A stretch of 64,000 bases of DNA from Smithella sp. GTDB taxonomy: Bacteria; Desulfobacterota; Syntrophia; Syntrophales; Smithellaceae. The position numbers were made by a program, and so were the translations under genes. Shown here one piece after another: positions 36,193 to 44,330 of the stretch. The stretch is taken from assembly GCA_018056685.1 (NCBI GenBank), contig JAGPFC010000006.1:33501-97500 (forward strand). Reading direction: 5' to 3'. A model generated the notes under the pieces. It ran no database searches and was not told where the DNA came from. It saw only the letters and a program-made list of their open reading frames with translations. Positions within the stretch are counted from its first letter, which is position 1. Every line of letters begins with the position of its first letter.

Positions 36193-37704
36193 ATGAAAAG
36201 AATAAATTATCGAGCTGTAAACATCTTTCCGAAACTGGCATGGCTGGCTGTGGTGGATGAAAAACAATCCATCATAACTGTTTATCATGGTCGATATGTT
36301 GAGTGCCGTGAAAATTGGTTTATCGAGGGTATTTGGGACGGACCTTTTGATGCCGGCGAATTTCATGAAACCGATTTGGTTTTTGGAACAGGCATGAAAG
36401 TATGTCATAAAAAGATTGTCTTTGTTTCATCCAGTTCTATGGCAGATAGGTTATACTATTCTTTTTATCAAAGTAGATTATTAGTCAGCAATTCGTTGCC
36501 ATGTCTTTTATCTTTTACGGATATTGTGGTAGATCCAACAAGGGATTATGCGGAGTTTTTCCAGAGCGTTGAAAATGATGGTGGAGACTATAAGAAAGAG
36601 GTTCCAATCCATGCCGGCTGCGGGAAAATACTGAATATCATGGGAGAGAATCTTGTGTACGCGTCAGGAAAACTTAGTTTGGAAACGAAACCGCTAAAAA
36701 AACATTTTTCCGATTTTGTCAACCTGAATGTTTTTATAAATAATATTTTTCTTCGATTCAGGAATAACTGGGAATCTCCCTCGAGACGAAATAAACTGTT
36801 GACGTTTTCCACTATTTCAACCGGATACGATTCTGCAGTAATTTCCTACTTCGCGGTTAAAGCTGGCTGCACTAATTTGTTTACCTGTGTTTCGTCCAGT
36901 GAAATGGGACCTAAGTTTATCAGGAGCAAACGTAAAACTATTGACGACGGAAGTGACATAGCGCGATGCATCAGTGAAACAGTCTCATGTATTAAGTTTG
37001 ATCAAAACGATTTCAAGAAGAATCTTGACAACGAGCTGTATCTTTTCCCGGGCATGCCCAATACAAGATTGACGAATTTTCTACCCATGCTCAATTACCT
37101 TGATCAGTTAAATAAACCATCCGTGTTGTTTACTGGAATCGGAGGAGATTATGCGTGGGGCAAGGATCCCAATGATAGTTATTACGATTATGGAGCGATT
37201 TCCCTGTCCGAAATCAGACTGAAAGCGGGATTTATTCATTGTTGTTTTCTTTCATGGTTGAAAAAATTCAGACCTTTGCTTTTAGAAATAAGCAACTCGA
37301 GAGAAATGAAAAGATGGTCCATAAGAAGCATCTATGACAGACCTATCCCCCGCAGAATCCTGGAAGAAGGTGGAGTTCCCAGAGAAGCCTTTGGATATGT
37401 GAAGAAAGGCGGGTGGAAATTTTGGCTGATACCAAATCGGCCTTATGATCCGCGATTGCGAAAGGAATACTATAAATTTTTAATAACAAACAATCTATGC
37501 ACAAGACAGGAGATATTTTTTTTCCCGATAGTATCTGTTTTGTTCTGGACTCGTATGATTATAAAAGCTGTATTATGGCGAATGAGTGGTTCTAAGAGCA
37601 AATTTGAGTATGCAAAATCTCCATTTTCCAGTATTGCACACTCAACATTTCCCTGGGCTGTTAAAGTTCTTGCAGACCAATACAGAGAGAATATAGTTTT
37701 TTAG
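36193..37704 (+). CDS. Asparagine-synthetase-like amide-forming protein
   Basis: 503 residues. The N-terminal 170 residues resemble a degenerate glutaminase half (SSMADRLYYSFYQSRLLVSNSLPCLLSF) and lack the Cys2 nucleophile, so glutamine is probably not used. The C-terminal synthetase domain has a PP-loop variant STGYDSAV in place of SGGLDS, and GIGGDYAWGKD matches the conserved GxGGDE-like segment. Relatives lacking the glutaminase site include beta-lactam synthetase and lasso-peptide cyclases, which adenylate a carboxylate and close an amide. Whether that applies here is inference. A bidirectional terminator lies about 120 bases downstream, and a Cys-Pro-Pro peptide gene converges on it. Confidence 0.65.
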   Translation: MKRINYRAVNIFPKLAWLAVVDEKQSIITVYHGRYVECRENWFIEGIWDGPFDAGEFHETDLVFGTGMKVCHKKIVFVSSSSMADRLYYSFYQSRLLVSNSLPCLLSFTDIVVDPTRDYAEFFQSVENDGGDYKKEVPIHAGCGKILNIMGENLVYASGKLSLETKPLKKHFSDFVNLNVFINNIFLRFRNNWESPSRRNKLLTFSTISTGYDSAVISYFAVKAGCTNLFTCVSSSEMGPKFIRSKRKTIDDGSDIARCISETVSCIKFDQNDFKKNLDNELYLFPGMPNTRLTNFLPMLNYLDQLNKPSVLFTGIGGDYAWGKDPNDSYYDYGAISLSEIRLKAGFIHCCFLSWLKKFRPLLLEISNSREMKRWSIRSIYDRPIPRRILEEGGVPREAFGYVKKGGWKFWLIPNRPYDPRLRKEYYKFLITNNLCTRQEIFFFPIVSVLFWTRMIIKAVLWRMSGSKSKFEYAKSPFSSIAHSTFPWAVKVLADQYRENIVF

Positions 37705-37825
37705 ACGGAATTCATTTGATCCATGGCGAATATCGCCAGGAGACGTTCCTGAAGATAGCGGATAATCTTTTAAAATGCTGCTTTCTGAGATTAAATAAAA
37801 ACCTCAAATTATCAGCACGATCAAA

Positions 37826-37866
37826 AATAAAGCCAGAGTCTTGATCTAGTTACCCTGGCTTTATTT
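37826..37866. terminator. Bidirectional terminator between convergent genes
   Basis: AATAAAGCCAG and CTGGCTTTATT form a perfect 11-bp stem around an 18-base loop, with A-rich and T-rich flanks on both sides. It can stop transcription from the asparagine-synthetase-like gene (plus) and from the small peptide gene (minus). Confidence 0.75.
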
Positions 37867-37924
37867 ATCTTTGTTACTAAAAAATGAAATCAGATGTTAA
37901 AGTTAAAAAATCTTATACAACTCT

Positions 37925-38047
37925 TTACACTGCGGTTGGAGGACATTCCCTGGCAGGAGGGCACTTCGTGATCAGAGGGGGACACTTCGCAGATACTGGA
38001 GGACACTTAAACCCCCCGCATGGAGGACACACATGAAAAATCTTCAT
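37925..38047 (-). CDS. 40-residue Cys-Pro-Pro repeat peptide
   Basis: Reading leftward from ATG 38047, the peptide starts MKIFHVCPPCGGFK and then repeats KCPP/ECPP units to the stop at 37925: five CPP triplets and six cysteines in 40 residues. The repeat starts are spaced 24, 21, 21 and 18 bases, all multiples of three, which keeps CPP in frame. AAAGGAGAA is placed correctly before the ATG, a strong promoter lies 48 bases further up, and a terminator follows. No homologue is known to me. It could bind metal, form disulfides, or be a modified-peptide precursor. The rival view is that the GGAGGACACTT units are binding sites of a lost IS21-type element end. Confidence 0.55.
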   Translation of the reverse strand: MKIFHVCPPCGGFKCPPVSAKCPPLITKCPPARECPPTAV

Positions 38048-38094
38048 ACCTTTTCTCCTTTCATTTTTAAATTGGTTAAAATGAATATGGTTAT

Positions 38095-38122
38095 ATTTTA
38101 ATTTTTTGTTTAAATTTGTCAA
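38095..38122 (-). promoter_or_regulatory. Strong promoter for the Cys-Pro-Pro peptide gene
   Basis: On the minus strand TTGACA (38122-38117), a 16-base spacer and TAAAAT (38100-38095) match the sigma-70 consensus at 11 of 12 positions. Transcription would begin near 38088, about 40 bases before the ATG. Confidence 0.65.
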
Positions 38123-38210
38123 TAGAAAAATTTGCTAAAAAAATTTGCTAACAAGGACAAGTAAATGATTAAATTTGATTTTTTAAGAGGGATATTATAC
38201 AGAATCTGTC

Positions 38211-39632
38211 ATGAAAAAGAACAATTTTGCCCAACAGAATGTTTATAATGGCCTGGCGCTGATCGCCGATCCGATTCATCAGTACATCCTTTTCACCGTG
38301 CCTGAAAACAGAACCGCCAAAGAAACAACGGAGCAGAGCATCATCGATTCTCCATGGATGCAGCGGTTGCGGAGAATTTATCAACTGCAAAGCGCGCGCT
38401 GGGTTTACCCGGCGGCGGAACATTCGCGTTTTCAGCATTCACTGGGCACGATGCACATGGCCGGAGAATTTGCCAAAAGCGTCTATCCGAGTTTATCCGC
38501 TGTTTGCCGTGATGTCCCGTCCTGTTATTATGTGGAAGAGCTGCTGAGACTTGCCGGTTTATTGCATGACATCGGACACGGGCCGTACGGTCATTTCTTC
38601 GATGATAATTTCTTAAGCGACTGGGGGCTGACACACGAAACAATCGGACAAAACATTATCGTCAAAAAACTGGGCGCCGACATTGGCCGTATTCGGAGAA
38701 GTCCTTCCGGCGGGTTTTCGCGTGGCGAAGTGATGGACGCGCGCCGGGTGGCTTTCTTAATCAAGATGCCGGAAGCCGGAGAAGCGGAAAGGCAGCCTCG
38801 CTGGTTGCAAATGCTCCGGCATTTATTTTCCGGCGTTTATACCGTGGACAATCTTGATTATGTGCAGCGTGATGCTTACATGACCGGATTTTCCCTGGAT
38901 ATGGTGGATATTCCCCGCCTGCGCTACTACACTTTTTTTACAGAAGAGGGCCTTACCCTTCATCAGTCCGGTATTTCCGCTTTGGGAAGATTTTTAAATG
39001 CCCGACTGAATCTCTACACGAACGTTTATTTCCACCGCACGACGCGCGGGCTGGATTTGCACCTGCAGGAAATTTTTCATGACACCATGCGATTCATTCT
39101 GCCCGGCAATCCCCTGGACCATCTAGATGATTATCTGCAATGTGATGAATGGAATTTATTCAATCACGTCCGTGGCTGGCAGGGAGAGAAAGACAAAACG
39201 AAACAAAAGTTGGCTGCTGAATGGAAAAAACTTCATGACCGGGAAGTGAAATGGAAGATGTCTTTTGTGGCAGAAATTTCACTGGATCAGATGCAGCGTG
39301 GTGTCGGTTTTGCCAGAGCGGCGGATTATGAGAAGAAAATCAGGGAGAGTCTGCCGAAGAAATTAAAAGACCTTGCCCTGAAGGTGGATCTGGCGACGCA
39401 GGATCCGCGACCGCTCAACCCCATCACCGAAAGGGAAAAGCGAATCAATATTTTTAATCCTGTTACGCAAACGACATCCCCCGAGCCCCTGCTGGATATG
39501 TACCGTTTTATACCGGCGCGCGTGATGCACTTCAGGGTGTTTTCGCTGAATCATGATCATGACGCTGAATTATCCGCCGCCGCGGAACGGGTTCTGGGAA
39601 GCTCGGGAAAATCATCCTTGACGAATATTTGA
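38211..39632 (+). CDS. SAMHD1-like HD-domain phosphohydrolase
   Basis: 473 residues. The start resembles SAMHD1/dGTPase relatives: DPIHQYILFT, then IDSPWMQRLRRIYQLQSARWVYPAAEHSRFQHSLGTMHMAGEF. The HD metal site is intact: His in RFQHSLG, HD in LLHDIGHGPYGHFFDD, and the distal Asp in VDNLDYVQRDAYMTGF. Family members remove triphosphate from dNTPs or act on other nucleotides. It is separated from the ribonucleotide-reductase-like gene by one base, so the two are translationally coupled. That pairing suggests joint control of the nucleotide pool. The ribosome binding site before ATG 38211 is weak (AGAGGGA, about 20 bases away). Confidence 0.8.
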   Translation: MKKNNFAQQNVYNGLALIADPIHQYILFTVPENRTAKETTEQSIIDSPWMQRLRRIYQLQSARWVYPAAEHSRFQHSLGTMHMAGEFAKSVYPSLSAVCRDVPSCYYVEELLRLAGLLHDIGHGPYGHFFDDNFLSDWGLTHETIGQNIIVKKLGADIGRIRRSPSGGFSRGEVMDARRVAFLIKMPEAGEAERQPRWLQMLRHLFSGVYTVDNLDYVQRDAYMTGFSLDMVDIPRLRYYTFFTEEGLTLHQSGISALGRFLNARLNLYTNVYFHRTTRGLDLHLQEIFHDTMRFILPGNPLDHLDDYLQCDEWNLFNHVRGWQGEKDKTKQKLAAEWKKLHDREVKWKMSFVAEISLDQMQRGVGFARAADYEKKIRESLPKKLKDLALKVDLATQDPRPLNPITEREKRINIFNPVTQTTSPEPLLDMYRFIPARVMHFRVFSLNHDHDAELSAAAERVLGSSGKSSLTNI

Positions 39633-39633
39633 C

Positions 39634-41676
39634 ATGGCCGGTAATTCTGAAACGACAGATATCACGCTTTTTGTGCGCACGTCCGGAGAGGAAATCGCGC
39701 TCTGGGACCGTCAGCGTATTGTGGATGCATTGGTGCGCGAAGCAGAAATTGATCGTCAGGTGGCTGATGAGATATCCCGGGAGGTTGAAAAACAAATTGT
39801 CGCTTCGGGGGTCAGTTTGCTTACCTCCGCACTGATTCGTGAACTGGTTAATGTCCGGCTGATCGAGAAAGGACTGGAGAAAGAGCGCAGGCTTCATGGC
39901 CGCTTGGGCTTCCCGCTTTATGATGTGCGTCAACTGATTCTTCATCAGAACAAACAGGACGCCAACATTCCCCATTCTCCCGAAGCGACCAATCTCATCT
40001 TCGCGGAAGGCATCAAACGGGAACTGTCTCTTTATGATGTTTTTTCGGCTGATGTCGGCGAAGCGCATATCGCAGGTGACCTGCACATTCACGCGCTCGG
40101 TCACATTGACCGACCCTACATCTGCTGTCAGTCACTGGAATATCTGAAAATCAATGGATTGAATCTGCCGCAGGCGATCAATTCCGCAAATCCCGCGAAA
40201 TACGCCGAAGTCCTGTTGGCGCATATGGTGCGCTTCAGTTCCGTTTTGCAGGGACATTTTGCCGGCTCCATTGGCTGGGACGCCGTGAATATTTCGTTTG
40301 CGCCTTATCTTGCGTCCATGACGGACAGGGACGTGAAGCAATTCGCGCAAATGCTGATCTATGAATTCTCCCAACTTGCGGCGACACGCGGCGGCCAGGC
40401 GCTCTATACCGATATCCATTTATATTATGATATGCCTTCCTCGTGGGCGAATCTTCCGGCCATCGGTGCGGAGGGAAAACCGACTGGCAAGATTTACAGG
40501 GATTACATCCCGGATGTCCGGCGTTTTGCCCGTGCCATCCTGGAAGTTTTTGAAAAAGGAGATGCCAAGGGCAAACCTTTTATTCTTCCGCGTCCCCTGT
40601 TGCATATCACAGAGAATTTCTGGAAGCGTCGGGACATTCATGAATTTCTGCTTTTGGCCTGCAATGTGGCCAATCTGATGGGCAACGCCTGTTTTGTTTT
40701 TGACCGGGAAGAACAATCGCTGCCATCAGATTTCAGAGAGGAAGAACGCGACAAGCCGTGGCTGAACCGTTTGGCCACTATTCAAAACGTGACCCTGAAC
40801 CTTCCGCGGCTCGGTTACAAGGCCGGTGGTGATGAAGAGAACTTATTTGCGTTGCTTGGAGAACTGATACAAAAAGCGGCGAAAGCTCATGTGCAGAAGA
40901 AAGATTTTCTGGAAAAATTGCTTTCTTACGCAGAAGACGGGCCGCTGGCCGTTCTGGCCATGAACCATGACGGATATTCTTTTTTAAGGATGAACCTGGC
41001 CAGTTATGTGATCGGGATGGTCGGGTTGAATGAACTGGCGCAAATCCATACAGGAAAAGAACTGCATCAATCACCGGACGCGCTGGAATTCGGTTTGAAA
41101 GTTGTTGATTTTATCCGGCGGGAAGCCGGACGCCTGAGCAAAAAACTGAAAGTAAAACTAGTCCTCGGTCAGTCACAGGCGGAAACAACGTCGTATCGTT
41201 TTGCCCGGCTCGATTTACGTTTTTTTTCTCCAACTGCCGGTCGTTACATTAAAGGACATGTCGCGGAGGGGGCGATTTATTACACCAACTCAACGCATCT
41301 GAACGTGGCGGCGGATATTACCCCCATGCAGCGAGTCATCCAGGAAGGTCGTTTTCACCAGCATCTGGAGGGAGATGTTTTCACCCATATCCAATTAGGA
41401 GGTTCCAATCCGGGCAGGGAAAAACTGAGCGAATTTGTCAAAAGAGTTTATTTTGATTCCGTCAATCGTCAGATTGATTTCAATCCGGAATTCACCTTTT
41501 GTTCTTCATGCGGCAAAACAATCAGAGGATTGCACGAAAAATGTGTTTACTGCGGGTTACCGGATGTGGAGGGCATTGCCCGTCTCTCAAAATATTTCAG
41601 CAAAACGTCCAGTTGGAACAAGGGTAAGCTTGCCGAGCTGAAGAACAGAAGGATAAACGATAATTTTGATAAGTAG
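39634..41676 (+). CDS. Anaerobic ribonucleotide reductase (NrdD)-like protein lacking the radical glycine
   Basis: 680 residues. An N-terminal ATP-cone (about residues 8-90, TSGEEIALWDRQRIVDALVREAEI) precedes an NrdD-type barrel with GDLHIHALGHIDRPYICCQSL, RGGQALYTDIHL and VTLNLPRLGY. The C-terminal zinc site is present (CSSCG...CVYCG). The glycyl-radical site aligns without gaps as ARLSKYFSKTSSWNKGK, where family members have RVTGY: residue 653 is Lys, not Gly. No cysteine lies between residues 361 and 388, where the catalytic finger-loop Cys is expected. Radical chemistry therefore looks impossible; the protein may be a regulatory or nucleotide-binding derivative. No NrdG activase is nearby. 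Confidence 0.8.
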   Translation: MAGNSETTDITLFVRTSGEEIALWDRQRIVDALVREAEIDRQVADEISREVEKQIVASGVSLLTSALIRELVNVRLIEKGLEKERRLHGRLGFPLYDVRQLILHQNKQDANIPHSPEATNLIFAEGIKRELSLYDVFSADVGEAHIAGDLHIHALGHIDRPYICCQSLEYLKINGLNLPQAINSANPAKYAEVLLAHMVRFSSVLQGHFAGSIGWDAVNISFAPYLASMTDRDVKQFAQMLIYEFSQLAATRGGQALYTDIHLYYDMPSSWANLPAIGAEGKPTGKIYRDYIPDVRRFARAILEVFEKGDAKGKPFILPRPLLHITENFWKRRDIHEFLLLACNVANLMGNACFVFDREEQSLPSDFREEERDKPWLNRLATIQNVTLNLPRLGYKAGGDEENLFALLGELIQKAAKAHVQKKDFLEKLLSYAEDGPLAVLAMNHDGYSFLRMNLASYVIGMVGLNELAQIHTGKELHQSPDALEFGLKVVDFIRREAGRLSKKLKVKLVLGQSQAETTSYRFARLDLRFFSPTAGRYIKGHVAEGAIYYTNSTHLNVAADITPMQRVIQEGRFHQHLEGDVFTHIQLGGSNPGREKLSEFVKRVYFDSVNRQIDFNPEFTFCSSCGKTIRGLHEKCVYCGLPDVEGIARLSKYFSKTSSWNKGKLAELKNRRINDNFDK

Positions 41677-42090
41677 CGTGAATGAATAAGGGCGTCGATG
41701 CGGGAAGAATCTTTGGATCGGATAGGGGATGTTCCTTGTTTTCATGGAAGTGCTTATCGAAAAGAGAATATTCATTATCGATAAATACTACGTTATTTCA
41801 ATAACTTCGACAGTAATGCGCCACGGCGGATTTTCAAGGTGTAAAATTCATCATATTCTGAAATATCAATTTGACAGTTTCCGTTGATTTAGATAAAGAC
41901 TGATAGTCATAATTTTGCGGGCATAAGCAAAAACGAGTATGAATGGCAGTAAATGAACAGCGGCTTGAAAAGGTTCAAGGTCTTGCAAAGGGTGGGCCTG
42001 AAGACGGATCGGGATAGAGAGCTGTGAATCTTACACTTAAGGGGATTCTTTTCATTTTGTGCCTTTAATTTTCAATAGGAGGAATTCGAT
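41677..42090 (+). promoter_or_regulatory. Intergenic region with candidate promoter and palindrome upstream of the long acyl-CoA dehydrogenase
   Basis: 414 bases without a gene. TTGACA (41871-41876), a 17-base spacer and TAAAGA (41894-41899) form a plausible promoter for the acyl-CoA dehydrogenase gene, leaving a leader of about 185 bases. The palindrome GTTATTTCAATAAC (41792-41805) lies upstream and could be an operator. I see no terminator hairpin after the NrdD-like gene and no small ORF with a ribosome binding site. Confidence 0.45.
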
Positions 42091-43917
42091 ATGGCACACA
42101 GTAATTGGTTGTATCAGACACGGGACATCATGTTCCAGATTAAAGAATGGCTTGGCGTCGATAAGCTCTTAAGCCTTGATGCTTACAAAGACTACTACGG
42201 GATGGACGACATCAACAGCATCCTCGATGTCAACTATAAAGTCTGCCGCGACGTGATGTGTCCGGCCAACAAAGACGCCGACGAACCCGGCGCGAAATTT
42301 GTGGGCGGCAAGGAACGCGCAGTGGTGACCCCGGATTCGTTTAAAACCGTTTATAAAACCGTGATGGATGCGGAACTGGGACCCCAGTTCGGTTACCGCG
42401 GCGAGGGTAAAATACCGCTGTGCTGGTATGCGCCGATTCTGGAGATGCAGTCCGCTGCGTCGCCGTCAATCGTTATGTTCTGGTGTCTGACGCAGGGCGC
42501 GATCACCGTGCTCCAGGAATTTGGCACGCAAAAACAGCAGGATCTGTTCATTCCCAAGCTGCGGACCGGCGAATGGGGCGGCACCATGGGGCTTACCGAA
42601 CCGGGCGCGGGTTCCGAAGTGGGCGCGGTGCAGAGCAAGGCGTTTCCCACCGACACGCCCGGCAAGTATAAGCTTACCGGAACGAAATGCTTCATTTCTT
42701 CCGGCGACCATGACCTGTGCGAAAACATCATCCACCTGATGCTGGCCAAGACGCCGGGCGCCAAGGAAGGCACAGCGGGCATATCGCTTTTCATCGTACC
42801 CAAGTTCTGGGTCAACGACGACGGTTCGTTGGGTGCATGGAATGACGTCACCACCATGGGCATTGAACACAAGCTGGGCATTCACGGCTCGACGACCGCC
42901 ACTCTTTCGATGGGTGAAAACGACAACTGCTACGGCTGGATGGTGGGCGAAGCGGAAGTAAAAGATGGACGAGGCGTCGGCATGAAGCAGATGTTCGCGT
43001 ATATGAACGAGGAACGCCTGAACACGGGATTGTTCTCGCTGGGCTGCATTGGTTCAGCCTACTACGCCGCTCTGGATTATACGAAGCTGCGTGTGCAGAG
43101 CAAACATTCCACCAATCCCAAGGGCCCCAGCGTCCGGATCATCGAACACGAAGATGTCCGCCGCATGCTTTTATCCCAGAAGGCGATTCTGGAGGCCTGC
43201 CGGGCGCTTATTTACAAGTCCTATCTTTACCGCGACCTGGCCGTTGATGCCGCCACACCTGAAGAGCGGGAGTATTATGACGATATGTTTGCGATCAACA
43301 ACCCCATGTGCAAGGCCTATACATCCGATATGGCGAGGCTCGCCACCGGCGATTCCATCCAGTGCCACGGCGGCTACGGCTTCACGGAAGAGTATGCCCC
43401 GGCGGAACTATACCGGGATGTTGTGATTTACGGAATCTGGGAAGGCACCAACTTCATCCAGGCTCAGGATTATACCGGCCGCAAGTTCACCATGAAGGAC
43501 GGCGCGCCGTTCAAAAAATGGGTGGACCAAATCGACGAATTCGTCGCCGGCAGGAAGACGGACGAATTCGCGGCGGAATTCGCGATGATGGCGGAGGCCA
43601 TGGCGGCTTTCAAAGAGATCGTCAACATGAATGACGCTTGGACGAAGGGTGACAAGCAGATGAAACAACTTTTTGCCACCCGGACTCTGCATGCAGGCGC
43701 CAGAGTTTACTGCGGCATGCTGCTTTTGGATCAGGCGCTTCTGGCGTCGGCCAAGATGAAAGAGAAGGGCGCAATCGATGCCGATTTCTACAAGGGCAAA
43801 ATTGCCACGGCCCGGTTCTATATTATGAATCATGTTCCCGATATTTTCGGATATCTCAAATCGATGAAGTACGGCGACCGTAGCGCCATTGATATCCCCG
43901 AAGAAAGCTTCATGTAG
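42091..43917 (+). CDS. Long acyl-CoA dehydrogenase (about 600 residues)
   Basis: 608 residues, from ATG with AGGAGG upstream. The acyl-CoA dehydrogenase core has GTMGLTEPGAGSEVGAVQSKA, GTKCFISSGDHDL, MNEERLNTGLFSLGCIGSAYY and IQCHGGYGFTEEYAPAELYRDVVIYGIWEGTNFIQAQDY, with the catalytic Glu in IWEGT. An N-terminal extension (ACAD_N type) and a C-terminal helical domain after residue 470 place it in the long-form group common in syntrophic fatty-acid degraders. It oxidises acyl-CoA to 2-enoyl-CoA, passing electrons to electron-transfer flavoprotein. A single-gene unit with a strong terminator, probably a main beta-oxidation enzyme. Confidence 0.92.
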   Translation: MAHSNWLYQTRDIMFQIKEWLGVDKLLSLDAYKDYYGMDDINSILDVNYKVCRDVMCPANKDADEPGAKFVGGKERAVVTPDSFKTVYKTVMDAELGPQFGYRGEGKIPLCWYAPILEMQSAASPSIVMFWCLTQGAITVLQEFGTQKQQDLFIPKLRTGEWGGTMGLTEPGAGSEVGAVQSKAFPTDTPGKYKLTGTKCFISSGDHDLCENIIHLMLAKTPGAKEGTAGISLFIVPKFWVNDDGSLGAWNDVTTMGIEHKLGIHGSTTATLSMGENDNCYGWMVGEAEVKDGRGVGMKQMFAYMNEERLNTGLFSLGCIGSAYYAALDYTKLRVQSKHSTNPKGPSVRIIEHEDVRRMLLSQKAILEACRALIYKSYLYRDLAVDAATPEEREYYDDMFAINNPMCKAYTSDMARLATGDSIQCHGGYGFTEEYAPAELYRDVVIYGIWEGTNFIQAQDYTGRKFTMKDGAPFKKWVDQIDEFVAGRKTDEFAAEFAMMAEAMAAFKEIVNMNDAWTKGDKQMKQLFATRTLHAGARVYCGMLLLDQALLASAKMKEKGAIDADFYKGKIATARFYIMNHVPDIFGYLKSMKYGDRSAIDIPEESFM

Positions 43918-43995
43918 GGCGTACTGACGGGTGTAAAGACAAGAAAATTGTCGGGCATGAGATAATAAAAACTCAGTTCAAAACGGGATTAGCGG

Positions 43996-44024
43996 AAAGG
44001 CAGGATCAAAATGATCCTGCCTTT
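43996..44024 (+). terminator. Intrinsic terminator of the long acyl-CoA dehydrogenase gene
   Basis: A perfect 13-bp stem (AAAGGCAGGATCA / TGATCCTGCCTTT) with an AAA loop, followed by CTTTTA. About 80 bases beyond the stop codon. Confidence 0.9.
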
Positions 44025-44114
44025 CTTTTATCTATACAGCATCAAGACTGAAGATTATCCTGCCTTTCAATTGGGAATAGTTATCTTGATAGCTATTCGG
44101 AGGATATTATCGCC

Positions 44115-44143
44115 TTGACAATATTTGTCATTATTCGTAGATT
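44115..44143 (+). promoter_or_regulatory. Promoter with embedded palindromic operator upstream of the HD-GYP gene
   Basis: TTGACA at 44115-44120, a 17-base spacer and TAGATT at 44138-44143 form a plausible promoter. The perfect palindrome TGACAATATTTGTCA (44116-44130) overlaps the -35 box, so a bound dimeric protein would block it. The start codon is about 190 bases downstream. The rest of 43918-44330 holds the terminator and no ORF I can support. Confidence 0.5.
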
Positions 44144-44330
44144 AAGTTAAGTAATTGATTTTCTGCTTAAAGCCTGTACGTTGACTCCAAACTGAAGATT
44201 TTAATAAAGAGAATCAGTCCAGGTTAACGTAACTGACTGATCAATTTCAGATACTGAAGTTTAAAAATGAATTCTTATCAACAATAATGCTTTTTAAAAG
44301 AAATCAATATTCCGGAAGAAAGGCAGATGA

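Noticed and set aside
36101..37704. Lasso-peptide biosynthesis locus
   Set aside because: The asparagine-synthetase-like enzyme recalls lasso cyclases, but there is no transglutaminase-like leader peptidase, no recognition element, and the short upstream ORF lacks the Thr before the core and an acidic residue for ring closure.
37938..38032. CRISPR array suggested by repeated GGAGGACACTT
   Set aside because: The repeats are only about 11 bases and spaced 18-24 bases, with no cas genes; a coding repeat or transposon end fits better.
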